From assembly GCF_000058485.1 (NCBI RefSeq), contig NC_008278.1, positions 6,814,962-6,878,961 on the forward strand: a stretch of DNA of 64,000 nucleotides, given 5' to 3'. Under the pieces are notes generated by a model. That model was not told the origin of the DNA. It ran no database searches and saw only the letters and a program-made list of their open reading frames with translations. Both the position numbers and the translations under genes were made by a program. Every line of letters starts with the position of its first letter. The stretch's first letter is position 1. Below are positions 9,618-19,078 of this stretch, in pieces. The stretch comes from Frankia alni ACN14a (GTDB lineage: Bacteria > Actinomycetota > Actinomycetes > Frankiales > Frankiaceae).

Positions 9618-10745
9618 CTAGCGGGGGCGGTCGGTCGGGGCGGGGCGGGGCTCGCGGGCGGCGAGTTCGGCGGCGTAGACATCGTTGCGGGATACGCCGT
9701 AGTCGGCCGCGACCGCCCGACGGGCCTCCTTGCGCGGCATGCCGGCGGCGGTGCGCCGGACCACGTCGGCAGCCAGGACCCGCGCGTCCACTGTGTCGAC
9801 GGATCCCACCTCGAAGGCCCCGCTCTCGGCCGCGGGGTCAGTGCCGGCAGCGGAGCCGGAACCGGGCGCAGACCCGGAAGCGACCGCGGGGTCGGCGGCA
9901 GAGCCGCCCTCGGCCGCAGAGCCGGAATGGAGGTCGGCGGCGTAGTCGGGGTCGGCGGCGTAGTCGGGGTCGGCCGCGGACCCGGAATCGAGGTTGGCCG
10001 CGGGGGCGGGGTCGGCCGCCGCCTGCGCGGGGGCGAAGTCGACGGTCACCGGGCGGCGCCCGGCGCCGCCGGCGATCACCAGGGTGAACTCCCCGCGGAT
10101 CACGCGGCCGTCGGTGGCCCAGGCGAGCAGGGCCGCGAGATCGCCGCGGACGATCTCCTCGAAGGTCTTGGTCAGCTCTCGGCAGAGCACCGCGGCGCGG
10201 CCGGCACCGAAGGCGGCGATCAGGTCAGTCAGGCCCGCGGGGAGCCGGTGCGGGGACTCCAGGAACACCATCGTGCGGGTCTCGCCGCCGAGCTCGCGCA
10301 GCCGGGCACGCCGGTCGGCGCCCTTGCGCGGCAGGAAGCCCTCGAAGGTCCACCGGTCGGTGGGCAGGCCGCTGACGGCCAGGGCGGCGGTCACCGCGGA
10401 CGGACCGGGCACGACGGTGACGGCCATGCCGGCGGCGGCCGCCGCGGCGACCACGCGGAAGCCGGGATCGGACACCGCCGGCATCCCGGCATCGGTGATC
10501 AGGGCGACCGTGGCCCCCTCGCGCAGGTAGTCGGTCAGGAGGGCGGCGCGGGCGCCCTCCACCGCGTCGTAGCAGGACACGATCCGGCCGGAGATGGTGA
10601 CGCCGAGGGCGTGCGCCAGCCGGAGCACCCGCCGGGTGTCCTCGGCCGCGATCACATCCGCAGTGGCGAGGATCTCACCGAGACGCGGACTCGCGTCCCG
10701 GACATCACCGATCGGAGCGCCGCACAGCACCAGGGTCCCGGACAC
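9618..10745 (-). CDS. rsmI: 16S rRNA (cytidine-1402 2'-O)-methyltransferase
   Basis: SAM-dependent enzyme of the tetrapyrrole-methylase fold that modifies C1402 in the ribosomal decoding site. It starts GTLVLCGAPIGDVRDASPR, has AAEDTRR, the GMPAVSDPG loop and VVPGPSAVTAAL, all family hallmarks. The family is usually about 280 residues. Here 375 are present because a low-complexity insert (about residues 245-315, with AADPDY and SGSA repeats) separates the methylase domain from the conserved helical C-terminus. It is divergent from pmt, as in mycobacteria. Confidence 0.94.
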   Translation of the reverse strand: MSGTLVLCGAPIGDVRDASPRLGEILATADVIAAEDTRRVLRLAHALGVTISGRIVSCYDAVEGARAALLTDYLREGATVALITDAGMPAVSDPGFRVVAAAAAAGMAVTVVPGPSAVTAALAVSGLPTDRWTFEGFLPRKGADRRARLRELGGETRTMVFLESPHRLPAGLTDLIAAFGAGRAAVLCRELTKTFEEIVRGDLAALLAWATDGRVIRGEFTLVIAGGAGRRPVTVDFAPAQAAADPAPAANLDSGSAADPDYAADPDYAADLHSGSAAEGGSAADPAVASGSAPGSGSAAGTDPAAESGAFEVGSVDTVDARVLAADVVRRTAAGMPRKEARRAVAADYGVSRNDVYAAELAAREPRPAPTDRPR

Positions 10746-10772
10746 CCGCCCAGTGTGTCAGGAGCCAGGACC

Positions 10773-10778
10773 TACCCT
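10773..10778 (+). promoter_or_regulatory. candidate -10 element for a leaderless pmt mRNA
   Basis: TACCCT lies seven bases upstream of the pmt GTG. No Shine-Dalgarno sits in between, so a leaderless transcript is plausible. Confidence 0.3.
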
Positions 10779-10785
10779 GATCGGT

Positions 10786-12588
10786 GTGACGGCGACGACG
10801 GCCCACGTGCCCTGGAGTGCGAGCGGAGGAGGCGACACGCCGCCGGTGACCGGTCCGGACCCCCTCGGTCCACAGCGGACGCGGGCCGAGGCGTTGCGCG
10901 AGCGGCTGTGCCCGCCGATGCCGGGCTCGCCGCTGGCCGGCTGGCTGGCGACCCTGTCGGTCGCGGTCCTGGCCGGGGTGCTGCGGTTCTGGAACATCAC
11001 CCAGCCGCGCGGGGTGTACTTCGACGAGGTCTACTACACCAAGGACGCCTGGGGCCTGCTCACCGCCGGTTACGAAATCAACTCGAACGACTGTTCCGGG
11101 CCGGCGTACGTCGTCCATCCGCCGTTCGGCAAGTGGCTGATGGCCGCCTCCGAGGGTCTGTTCGGGTACACGAACTGTTCGGGAGTTCCGCACGGCGACC
11201 CGGAGCTCGGCTGGCGGTTCTCCTCGGCGTTGTTCGGCACGCTGGCCGTGCTCGTCCTCGCCCGCGCCGCCCGGCGGATGTTCCGCTCGACCCTGCTGGG
11301 CTGCTTCGCCGGCCTGCTGCTCGCCATGGACGGCCTGGAGTTCGTGCAGAGCCGGATCGGGATCCTCGACATCTTCCTGATGACCGGGGTCGTCGTGGCG
11401 CTGGCCTGCCTGCTGCTCGACCGTGACGACGGCCGGGCCCGGCTTGCCGACCGCCTGAACGCGGCCCTGGCCCGCGGCTCGGGTTCACCGCCCCCGACGG
11501 CCGACGGCTCGCCGGGGGCGGCCTCGGCGCAGTCCGTCACGACGGCAGGCGCGGCGGTCACCGCAAGCACCGCGGTCACCGCAAGCACGGCGGCCGCAAG
11601 CGGGGCGGTCTCTCCGGCCACGGCGGCCACGGCGGGCTCCGAGGCCTCGACGGCCACGGCCGGCCGGCAGGATCGGCTGCGCGAACTCTACGGGCCCCGG
11701 CTGGGCTTTCGCCGGTGGCGCCTGGCCTGCGGGGTGGCGCTCGGCCTGTCGATGGGCGTGAAGTGGAGCGCGCTCTACACGATCATCGGCCTCGCGGCGC
11801 TCGCGATCGCCTGGGACATCGGTGCGCGGCGCACCGGCGGCGCGCAGCGGCCCGTGCTGGGGGCGCTGCGGCGGGACCTGCCCGCGTGGGCGGCGACGTT
11901 CGTCGTCGTCCCGATCGGGGTGTTCCTGGCCACCTGGACGGGCTGGTTCGTCACCGACGGCGGCTACTACCGGCACTTCTACGGCAACGGGTTCGGCGCG
12001 GCGTGGCACGGCTGGTGGAAGTACCAGATGGCGGTGCTGAAGTTCCACGAGGGCCTCGACCAGGGGCACGCCTTCGCCTCGCACCCGATGAGCTGGCTGG
12101 TGATGGCCCGGCCGGTGGCGTACTACTACTCGTCGCCCGCCTACGGGACGTCCGGTTGCCATGCTCCGGCCGGCTGTTCCCGGGAGGTGCTGGCGCTGGG
12201 CAACCCCGCGGTGTGGTGGGTGGGCACCGCCGGGTTGCTCGGGATGCTCGCCTGGTGGGTGACTCGGCGGGACTGGCGGGCCGCCCTGGTGCTGGTCGGG
12301 TTCGGCTCGGCGTTCCTGCCGTGGCTGCTGTTCCCGAACCGCACGATGTTCTTCTTCTACGCGCTGCCGTGCCTGCCGTTCCTCGTGCTCGGGATCACGG
12401 CGCTGGCGGGGCTCGCGCTCGGCCCGCGGGAGGCCTCTGACGCCCGCCGGCTGACCGGCGCGCTGACGGTCGGGATCTACACGATCGTCGTGGTCCTGCT
12501 GTTCGCGTACTTCTACCCGATCCTGGCCGCGCAGGTGATCCCCTACTCCTCGTGGCGGGCCAGGATGTGGTTCCCCGGCTGGATCTGA
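10786..12588 (+). CDS. pmt: polyprenol-phosphate-mannose protein O-mannosyltransferase
   Basis: Membrane GT-C glycosyltransferase that transfers mannose from polyprenyl-phosphomannose to secreted proteins. The GT-C hallmark acidic motif appears in the first extracellular loop (YFDEVYYTKDAW), followed by HPPFGKWL and about ten further membrane segments. 600 residues from the GTG at 10786. Its divergence from rsmI matches the M. tuberculosis arrangement. An Ala/Thr/Ser-rich insert (about residues 235-295, ASTAVTASTAA type) sits in a loop between membrane segments and is not expected in the family. Confidence 0.93.
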   Translation: MTATTAHVPWSASGGGDTPPVTGPDPLGPQRTRAEALRERLCPPMPGSPLAGWLATLSVAVLAGVLRFWNITQPRGVYFDEVYYTKDAWGLLTAGYEINSNDCSGPAYVVHPPFGKWLMAASEGLFGYTNCSGVPHGDPELGWRFSSALFGTLAVLVLARAARRMFRSTLLGCFAGLLLAMDGLEFVQSRIGILDIFLMTGVVVALACLLLDRDDGRARLADRLNAALARGSGSPPPTADGSPGAASAQSVTTAGAAVTASTAVTASTAAASGAVSPATAATAGSEASTATAGRQDRLRELYGPRLGFRRWRLACGVALGLSMGVKWSALYTIIGLAALAIAWDIGARRTGGAQRPVLGALRRDLPAWAATFVVVPIGVFLATWTGWFVTDGGYYRHFYGNGFGAAWHGWWKYQMAVLKFHEGLDQGHAFASHPMSWLVMARPVAYYYSSPAYGTSGCHAPAGCSREVLALGNPAVWWVGTAGLLGMLAWWVTRRDWRAALVLVGFGSAFLPWLLFPNRTMFFFYALPCLPFLVLGITALAGLALGPREASDARRLTGALTVGIYTIVVVLLFAYFYPILAAQVIPYSSWRARMWFPGWI

Positions 12589-12967
12589 GCCGGGAGCCCC
12601 CGTGCGGGCGCACTGACCGAGCAAAGTGGGCTCGATGTGATCTCTCTCACGAGAGCCGGCCCAACTTCCCCCGCAGCCACCCAGAGCGATGCCATCCTCA
12701 CAAAGGGGCGTTCCCGCCCGGATCGGCACGCAGGCACGGGGGCAAACGAAGTTGACTGATAACCCAGAGTCGGAACAGCACACCGCTAGCAGCCTCACCG
12801 GTGGAGGCGACAGGGGGGGTCACGTACGGCGCGAGATCCCGATCGGGGATGGTGGGGCGGTCACCATGCCCCGAGGCCGCACGGCAGGCAGCGCCCGTGC
12901 GGGTCTCCCTCCGACCTCCAACCACCGGAGCCGGGTGTCGGGCGGACCGAGACTGGGAGGAACCACC
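12589..12967. other. intergenic, no gene recognised
   Basis: About 380 bp between pmt and a small gene on the same strand. I see no convincing ORF or structured RNA. The only supported element is the GGGAGGA ribosome binding site immediately before 12968. Confidence 0.5.
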
Positions 12968-13168
12968 ATGGCCGATGTGTCGGTGCGCTTCGCAATGACC
13001 GATGACAGCGAGATCGTGCTGAACCTGTCCCTCACGCAGGCGATCCGGCTCACCGAGGCGATCGCGTCGAAGGTGAGCCAGGCGATGACCGAGCAGCCGC
13101 GGGCCGGGATGAACGGCAACGCCTACGGCCCGGGCGGAGTCCGCCCCGGTCCGTACTCGACGTCCTGA
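12968..13168 (+). CDS. small hypothetical protein (66 aa)
   Basis: Function not recognised. The ATG is preceded by a good Shine-Dalgarno GGGAGGA at seven-base spacing, which makes it a real gene despite its size. The first 45 residues look like a compact alpha/beta fold (ADVSVRFAMTDDSEIVLNLS then a helix LTQAIRLTEAIASKVSQAM), and the tail is glycine/proline-rich. No membrane segment or cysteine. Convergent with the next gene 18 bp away. Confidence 0.7.
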   Translation: MADVSVRFAMTDDSEIVLNLSLTQAIRLTEAIASKVSQAMTEQPRAGMNGNAYGPGGVRPGPYSTS

Positions 13169-13186
13169 CCCGCCCGGCGGCGCCCG

Positions 13187-13750
13187 TCAGCGAGGCTCGG
13201 GCGCACCCCCGGTGAGCTGCGCGATCAGGGCCCGCAGCAGGTCGAGGTCCCGCCGACGCAGCTCGGCCGCGGAGGCGGGGTCGGGCCGCGCCGGGGTCAG
13301 CGCCGCCCTGACCCGGCGCAACTTGTCGCGCAGCGAGTCCACGACCGCGGGCGAGACCAGGCCGTCGCGCAGCACCAGCACGACGTGCCCGCCGTGCTGC
13401 ACCACATCCACCGGCTCGGCCATCGGCAGGGTGACGACCCGCACGCCGACGGGGGCCTCCTGGTCGTAGACGAGGCAGAGCTGATCCTCGGCCAGCACCT
13501 CGGCGCTGCCGTCGTCCCAGAGCACCGTCGCCCGGGCGGTGACCGGCGCCGCGCTGCGGGTCGACTCGACGCGCACCGGCCCGGCCTGTTCGGCCGGCTC
13601 ACGGCGCCCGGCCGCGTGCACGGCCAGCACGGTGCCGCGCCGCGACCAGATCCCGCCGCCGAGGTCGTCGACCGGGAAGACCCGGTCGCCCCGAGCGAAC
13701 ATCACCAGCGCGGCACGACCGTCCTCGGCGGTCGGAGGGTGGGCGGCCAT
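13187..13750 (-). CDS. conserved-looking hypothetical protein
   Basis: 187 residues from the ATG at 13750. The open frame extends to 13927, but the upstream part has the composition of noncoding GC-rich DNA. The protein shows an SH3-like or KOW-like beta pattern: FARGDRVFPVDDLGGGIWSRRGTVLAVH, then ATVLWDDGSAEVLAEDQLCLVYD. A helical C-terminal third with LRDKLRRVRAAL follows. A reader domain or small regulatory role is conceivable, but nothing specific can be assigned. Confidence 0.6.
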   Translation of the reverse strand: MAAHPPTAEDGRAALVMFARGDRVFPVDDLGGGIWSRRGTVLAVHAAGRREPAEQAGPVRVESTRSAAPVTARATVLWDDGSAEVLAEDQLCLVYDQEAPVGVRVVTLPMAEPVDVVQHGGHVVLVLRDGLVSPAVVDSLRDKLRRVRAALTPARPDPASAAELRRRDLDLLRALIAQLTGGAPEPR

Positions 13751-14164
13751 GGCGTGATCGTAGGTGGCGGCCTCGGACGCCCGCGCGGCGAGACCCCCAC
13801 CGGGGTGCGAACGCCGGTCCCGCCGCCGCCCGCGGCCACCGCGGACCGCCGGTGGCGACGGGGGTTCCACCCCTCCCGTGCCCTCCGTCGAGGCAGTGTG
13901 GACCCAGCGCCGACGCCTCGCCGACATCGCGAGTTCACACGGCGGGTCGGGCCCTAAATTCGGCTATCGGCGGTGATGGGCGTGGACCGCCCCGGCGGGT
14001 TACCTTCGCCTGGTTGCCATCGCTCGGGTGGCGACCGGCGGCGGCCGGGAGGACGCGAGCGGCTCGGCGTCGGGTTGTGCTCGCGCGGTGGCGTCCTCCC
14101 TGGTCCGTCCCCCGCAGAATCCCTGGTCGGACCCTCGGCCAGCCACGCCTCGCGGAGCCTACGA
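13751..14164. other. intergenic between divergent genes
   Basis: About 410 bp that must contain the promoters of the leftward hypothetical gene and the rightward GH15 gene. No further gene or clear operator palindrome was recognised. Confidence 0.45.
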
Positions 14165-15949
14165 ATGCCCGACACCGACTACCCGCCCATCGAGGAGCAC
14201 GCGGTCATCGGCGACCTGCGTACCGTGGCCCTGGTCGCCACGGATGGCACGATCGACTGGTACTGCCCACAACGCTTCGATGCGCCGTCGGTCTTCGCGA
14301 GCCTGCTCGACGCCGACCGCGGCGGGTCGTTCCGCATCCACTGTCCGGACTCGCGGGCGAAGCAGCTGTACCTGCCCGACTCGAACATCCTGATGACCCG
14401 GTTCCTCACCCCGCGGGCGGTCGGCGAGGTCGTCGACTTCATGGTCCCGGTGGACAGCGACGTCGCGGAGACGCCGCACGTCGTCGTCCGCCAGGCCCGC
14501 GCCGTGCGCGGGACGGCGACGTTCCGGCTGCGCTGCGACCCGCGGTTCGACTACGGGCGGGCCGCGCACACGGTGACGCTGATCCCCGGCTCGGGGGCGG
14601 TGTTCGAATCGGTCAAGGGCACCCTCGTGCTGCGCACCTCGCTGCCGCTGCGGGTCGACGGCACCGCCGTGTTCGCGGAGTTCGACCTGCCCATGGGCGA
14701 GACCGCCGACATCGTGCTCGAATGGAACTCGACGATCCGGCCGCTGATCATCGGCGAGGCGGACACGCTGTTCACCCGGACGTTGAACTACTGGCAGGCG
14801 TGGCTGCGGCAAAGCCGTTACCACGGCCGCTGGCGGGAGATGGTCCTACGCAGCGCGCTGGTGCTGAAGCTGCTGGTCTACCGGCCCACCGGCGCACTGG
14901 TGGCGGCGCCGACCACCTCGCTGCCGGAGGAACTCGGCGGGGTGCGCAACTGGGACTACCGCTACACCTGGATCCGGGACGCGGCGTTCACCACCTACGC
15001 GCTGATGGCCCTGGGCTTCACCGACGAGGCCGCGGCGTTCATGGACTGGCTGGAGCAGCGCTGCCACGAGGCGCCGAAGGACTCCGGGCTGTACGTGCTG
15101 TACAGCGTCGACGGCAACGCCCACCTGGACGAGATCGTCCTGGAGCACCTCTCCGGCTACCGCGGCTCGAAGCCGGTGCGCATCGGCAACGCCGCCGCCG
15201 AGCAGCTCCAGCTCGACATCTACGGCGAGCTGATGGACTCGGTCTACCTGTACAACAAGAAGGTCCCGATCTCCTTCCAGCTCTGGGAGGCCCTCGGCCG
15301 CCAGCTCGACTGGCTGGCCAAGCACTGGGACACCCCGGACGAGGGGATCTGGGAGACCCGCGGCGGGCGCCAGCGCTTCACCTACTCGGCGCTGATGACC
15401 TGGGTGGCCTTCGAGCGGGCCTGCCGCATCTCGCGCCAGCGGGGCCTGCCCGGCCCGACGAACGACTGGAAGGACCTCGCCGGTCAGGCGTACCGGTTCG
15501 TCCAGAACGAGGCGTGGAACCCGACCCGCGGGGCCTACATGGAGTTCCCCGGCTCACCGCGGCTGGACGCGTCCCTGCTGTGCATGCCGCTGGTGAAGTT
15601 CTCCGGGCCCACCGATCCGCGGTTCCTCTCGACCCTGGACCGGTTCGGCGAGGACCTCGTCAGCGACAGCCTGGTGCGCCGCTACGCCGCCGACGGCAGC
15701 GACGGGCTGACCGGTGACGAGGGCACGTTCAACCTGTGCTCGTTCTGGTACGTGGAGGCACTGACCCGGGCCGGCCGGGTGAGCGAGGCCCGGATGGTCT
15801 TCGAGAAGATGCTCACCTACGCCAACCACGTGGGCCTCTACGCCGAGGAGATCGGCTCCTCCGGCGAGGCGCTCGGCAACTTCCCGCAGGCGTTCACCCA
15901 CCTCGCGCTGATCAGCGCGGCGATCAACCTGGACCGCGCGCTGGCCTGA
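14165..15949 (+). CDS. glycoside hydrolase family 15 protein (trehalase/glucoamylase-like)
   Basis: 594 residues, normal for bacterial GH15 enzymes that hydrolyse trehalose or alpha-glucans. The N-terminal beta-sandwich opens with PIEEHAVIGDLRTVALVATDGTIDWYC. The (alpha/alpha)6 catalytic domain has RNWDYRYTWIRDAAF at about residues 261-275 and, near the C-terminus, the segment TGDEGTFNLCSFWYVEAL that carries a catalytic glutamate. The ATG at 14165 coincides with the start of homology. No secretion signal, so cytoplasmic. In actinobacteria such proteins often act as trehalases, but substrate cannot be read from sequence. Confidence 0.9.
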   Translation: MPDTDYPPIEEHAVIGDLRTVALVATDGTIDWYCPQRFDAPSVFASLLDADRGGSFRIHCPDSRAKQLYLPDSNILMTRFLTPRAVGEVVDFMVPVDSDVAETPHVVVRQARAVRGTATFRLRCDPRFDYGRAAHTVTLIPGSGAVFESVKGTLVLRTSLPLRVDGTAVFAEFDLPMGETADIVLEWNSTIRPLIIGEADTLFTRTLNYWQAWLRQSRYHGRWREMVLRSALVLKLLVYRPTGALVAAPTTSLPEELGGVRNWDYRYTWIRDAAFTTYALMALGFTDEAAAFMDWLEQRCHEAPKDSGLYVLYSVDGNAHLDEIVLEHLSGYRGSKPVRIGNAAAEQLQLDIYGELMDSVYLYNKKVPISFQLWEALGRQLDWLAKHWDTPDEGIWETRGGRQRFTYSALMTWVAFERACRISRQRGLPGPTNDWKDLAGQAYRFVQNEAWNPTRGAYMEFPGSPRLDASLLCMPLVKFSGPTDPRFLSTLDRFGEDLVSDSLVRRYAADGSDGLTGDEGTFNLCSFWYVEALTRAGRVSEARMVFEKMLTYANHVGLYAEEIGSSGEALGNFPQAFTHLALISAAINLDRALA

Positions 15950-16184
15950 CCGCCGCCCCGCCCTCGACCACCCGGCGGGCGGGTGGCGCGCCCGCGGCGC
16001 GCGCTCGCCTGTCGGGACCCGGACAACGCCGGCCACGGTAGCGGTAAGGCGGTACCAGCCGGCCCGCGGGCACGGCAGGATAGGACCGTACCGGACGGGC
16101 CGCACCGAGCGGCGAGGATGTGCCACGAGGCCGCCGGCGGTGATGACCGGCGCGGCGCGGGGTGTGGGGACGAGGGGCGAGGTC

Positions 16185-17723
16185 ATGGCGGGACTGGACC
16201 ATTTCCGGGTGGTCGTGGAGTCCGGGCACCCGGATCGGACCGGGGTGGTCGTCCGGCTGCCCGGCGCGCTCATCGTCGCCCGTGCCGGCCGGCCCGAGAC
16301 CGCCGAGATCACCAACAGGCTGCTCGGGCTGTGCGCCGAGGTGGCCGCGGAGGTGGGCACGACCGCGTCGACCATGGGTCGCCGGCTCGTGCGCCGGGTC
16401 GCCGGGCTCCTCGCCGACGCCGACCCCGACCGGGTGCCCGACTTCAGCCTGCTGACCACCGTCAACGACCGCGTCGCGGCGCTCGTCCACGGGGCGATGG
16501 ACGTCGTGGCGTCCGGCACCTCCGGGGTGACGCTGTCCGGCGTGGACTCGGCCACCTGGGTCGACCGCCTGCTGCCGACGGAGATCGCCCGGATCGACGT
16601 CGGGCCGACCGGCATCGTCGGCCCGACCGGCTTCCCCGGCGGCCTCGGCGACCTCGGCTTCCCTCTCGACCTGCGGATCGGCGCGGTGCCCGGGATCGGC
16701 GCGAGCCTGTCGCTCAGCGACGCGCCCGCGCTGCCCGCCCCCAAGGCGTCGGCCGACCAGCTGCTCGCCGGCTTCGATCCGCTGCGCGACCCGATGACCG
16801 GCGCCGCGCCGATCCCCACGCCCGGTTCGCGTGCCCCCGACCCGATGTCGACCACCCCGCCGGCGCTGGCCCCGCTGCTCAGCGAGGAGGAGGAGGCCAG
16901 GCGTCGCCGGGCGGCGGCGGAGCCCACCCAGGCCGCCGACCTCGACGAACTCGACGAACTCAACGAGGACCCGCCGACCGAGCTCGCCGGGCGCGAGGCG
17001 CTCGGCCACGCCGCGGTCGACTCCGGGCCGAACGGCCATCTCCGCCAGGGGCTCGGCCCGCTCGGCGGGCACGCCGAGCCCCTGACGGACAGCCTCGGCG
17101 GCGGCCTTGGTGGCGGCCTTGGTGACGGGCTCGGCGACGACCTCACCGACGACGAGCACGACGCCATGACCCAGCTTCCCGGGCAGACCTTCACCGTCTC
17201 CGACCTCATCGAGGACGACGAGGCCCCGACGATGCTGCCCAGCGGATCCGAGCCCCAGGTCGAGGGGGTGCTGTGCGCGAACGGGCACTTCAACCACCCG
17301 CAGGCGCCCTACTGCGCCGAGTGCGGCCTGTCCCTGGCCCAGCAGAGCTCCCGCACGGTCTGGGGCCCGCGTCCGACGGTCGGGGTGCTCGTGTTCGACG
17401 ACGGGCAGACGATGAACGTCGACATGGACCTGGTCATCGGCCGTCAGCCCGACCGGGACGACGCCGTCCGGGCCGGCAAGGCGCGGGCGCTGCCGGTCGA
17501 GGACGGCGAGAGCGCCGTCTCCCGGGTGCACGCCGTGATCACCCTGACCGGCTGGGACGCCGTGATCACCGACCAGGGTTCGGCCAACGGCACCTACATC
17601 GCCCCGCCCGAGGCGACCGTGTGGACTCCCCTCAACCCGCACCAGCCCGCCCCGTTGGTGCCCGGCACCCGCGTCCAGGTCGGCAAGAGGACCTTCGTCT
17701 TCAACTCCCACCTGCACGTCTGA
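16185..17723 (+). CDS. FHA-domain protein with zinc ribbon
   Basis: 512 residues. The N-terminal about 170 residues are a conserved-looking alpha/beta region of unknown function (TTVNDRVAALVHGAMDVV). A linker with Leu/Gly/Asp runs follows, then a zinc ribbon with CxxC at the end (ANGHFNHP...YCAECG, about residues 364-381). The C-terminal FHA domain (about 400-510) keeps the phosphothreonine-binding GRQ, SRVHAVI and SANGTY elements. A phosphothreonine reader in Ser/Thr kinase signalling is expected. The start at 16185 (ATG after GGCGAGGTC) is preferred over ATGs at 16140/16143. No kinase gene adjoins. Confidence 0.82.
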   Translation: MAGLDHFRVVVESGHPDRTGVVVRLPGALIVARAGRPETAEITNRLLGLCAEVAAEVGTTASTMGRRLVRRVAGLLADADPDRVPDFSLLTTVNDRVAALVHGAMDVVASGTSGVTLSGVDSATWVDRLLPTEIARIDVGPTGIVGPTGFPGGLGDLGFPLDLRIGAVPGIGASLSLSDAPALPAPKASADQLLAGFDPLRDPMTGAAPIPTPGSRAPDPMSTTPPALAPLLSEEEEARRRRAAAEPTQAADLDELDELNEDPPTELAGREALGHAAVDSGPNGHLRQGLGPLGGHAEPLTDSLGGGLGGGLGDGLGDDLTDDEHDAMTQLPGQTFTVSDLIEDDEAPTMLPSGSEPQVEGVLCANGHFNHPQAPYCAECGLSLAQQSSRTVWGPRPTVGVLVFDDGQTMNVDMDLVIGRQPDRDDAVRAGKARALPVEDGESAVSRVHAVITLTGWDAVITDQGSANGTYIAPPEATVWTPLNPHQPAPLVPGTRVQVGKRTFVFNSHLHV

Positions 17724-17816
17724 GGCCGGCCGCCCGGCCCGGTGATCTGCGCGACGCGAGAAGTCCGGCGGGGGTGGCGCGCGAAACGTCGGCACCTACG
17801 TCAGACTTGACGGACG

Positions 17817-18716
17817 ATGAGCGATTCAGAGCTGCGCGCCGGGGGTGGCCTGCCCGCCTCCCCCAGCGCGCCCGCAGAGGCCCCAGCCGAGCCGCGCAGG
17901 CAGGACGATCGGCCCGCACGCGACGAACCCGGCCCCGCCAGAGCCCGACCGGGCGTGGCCGCACCGGATGCGCCTTCGCCGGGCGAGGCCGACGCCCCGC
18001 GTCGGCGTCGCCGGGGCCGGGCGGCCCTGTGGTGGACCCCGGTCGTCGTGGTGCTGGTGGCCGGGCTGCTGGCCGCCGGCGCGGCGCTGGGCGACCTGCG
18101 CGACCGCCCGCCCGGCGAGAGCTCCGTCGACGTCGGCTTCGCCCGCGACATGTCCGAGCACCACGCGCAGGCCGTGCAGATGGCGATGATCGAGTTCGAC
18201 CGCGGCGGGGACACGTCGACCCGCAGCGTCGCCCAGGACATCGCGTTGACCCAGCAGCGGGAGATCGGCGTCATGTCGGCGTGGCTGTCGGGCTGGGGGC
18301 GGGCCCAGAGCGCCGCCGGCGCGCCGATGCGCTGGATGGGCGGCACGGGCGCGGCGGCGGGGGGCGGCCACGACGCGCACGGCGACACCGGCTCGGCGGC
18401 CATGGCCGACATGGCGGGCATGAACGGCACCGTCGGCGGCGCCGCCTCGGCCGGCGACACCGCCCGGATGCCGGGCATGGCGACCCCGAACGAGCTGCGA
18501 CGGCTCGCGACGATCCACGGCCGCGACCTCGACGTCCTGTTCCTCACCCTGATGGTGCACCACCATCGTGGGGGGCTGGCGATGGCCCAGTACGCGGCGC
18601 AGCACGCCGGGTCCGACCGCACACGCAGTCTGGCCAAGGCGATGGTGCTCAACCAGTCGATCGAGATCGACCAGATGCAGGAGGCCCTGGCCCGGCTCGG
18701 GGCGCCCCGGGCATGA
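17817..18716 (+). CDS. membrane-anchored DUF305 protein
   Basis: 299 residues. A disordered Pro/Ala/Arg-rich cytoplasmic N-terminus (about 70 aa) and one transmembrane helix (WWTPVVVVLVAGLLAAGAAL) come first. The extracytoplasmic DUF305 four-helix domain has its two His-rich signatures, MSEHHAQAVQMA (about residue 114) and MVHHHRGGLAMA (about 247). The family is ferritin-like and associated with metal handling, but the substrate is unknown. Met/Gly/His-rich stretches between the halves (MADMAGMNG, MPGMA) resemble copper-binding segments. Confidence 0.88.
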   Translation: MSDSELRAGGGLPASPSAPAEAPAEPRRQDDRPARDEPGPARARPGVAAPDAPSPGEADAPRRRRRGRAALWWTPVVVVLVAGLLAAGAALGDLRDRPPGESSVDVGFARDMSEHHAQAVQMAMIEFDRGGDTSTRSVAQDIALTQQREIGVMSAWLSGWGRAQSAAGAPMRWMGGTGAAAGGGHDAHGDTGSAAMADMAGMNGTVGGAASAGDTARMPGMATPNELRRLATIHGRDLDVLFLTLMVHHHRGGLAMAQYAAQHAGSDRTRSLAKAMVLNQSIEIDQMQEALARLGAPRA

Positions 18717-19078
18717 CCGGCCGAACCCGGCCAATGCTTCACCGAACCCGGCCATCGCTTTACCGAACCCGGCCATCGCTTTACCGAAACTGACTTTGTA
18801 TCGTCAGATCCGATTAACCGGACCGTACCGCCGGTCGTGCACCCGAGGCGTGGGGAACGCCGCCCCACCGTCGTTCCCAGGGCGATGATGCCGCCACGCC
18901 GCGTTTCCCCGGGGATCCGTCGTGTCTGTCACAGGTGCGCCGTCTCCCGCTTCACGCGTCGCCGTCTGATCGATGCATCGCGGGGTGGCGACAGGCGGCG
19001 GGCGAGTAGGGGTCCGGTCCCGCCACGGCGGCTTCGGCGCTGAGCCGACGCCGCCGTCGATCCTCGAGGTCCGCTTCC
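18717..19078. other. intergenic with minisatellite
   Basis: About 360 bp upstream of the SulP gene. It contains the 21-bp tandem array at 18722-18784 and a locally AT-richer patch at about 18780-18825 that could hold a promoter. No gene recognised. Confidence 0.5.
18722..18784. repeat. three tandem 21-bp repeats
   Basis: Three contiguous units of the form CGAACCCGGCCATCGCTTTAC begin six bases after the DUF305 stop. The second and third are identical and the first differs at a few positions. A partial fourth unit (CGAAAC) follows. Confidence 0.92.

Noticed and set aside
18722-18784. CRISPR array
   Set aside because: Contiguous 21-bp repeats have no spacers; the same applies to the 9- and 15-bp arrays elsewhere in the window, and no cas genes are present.
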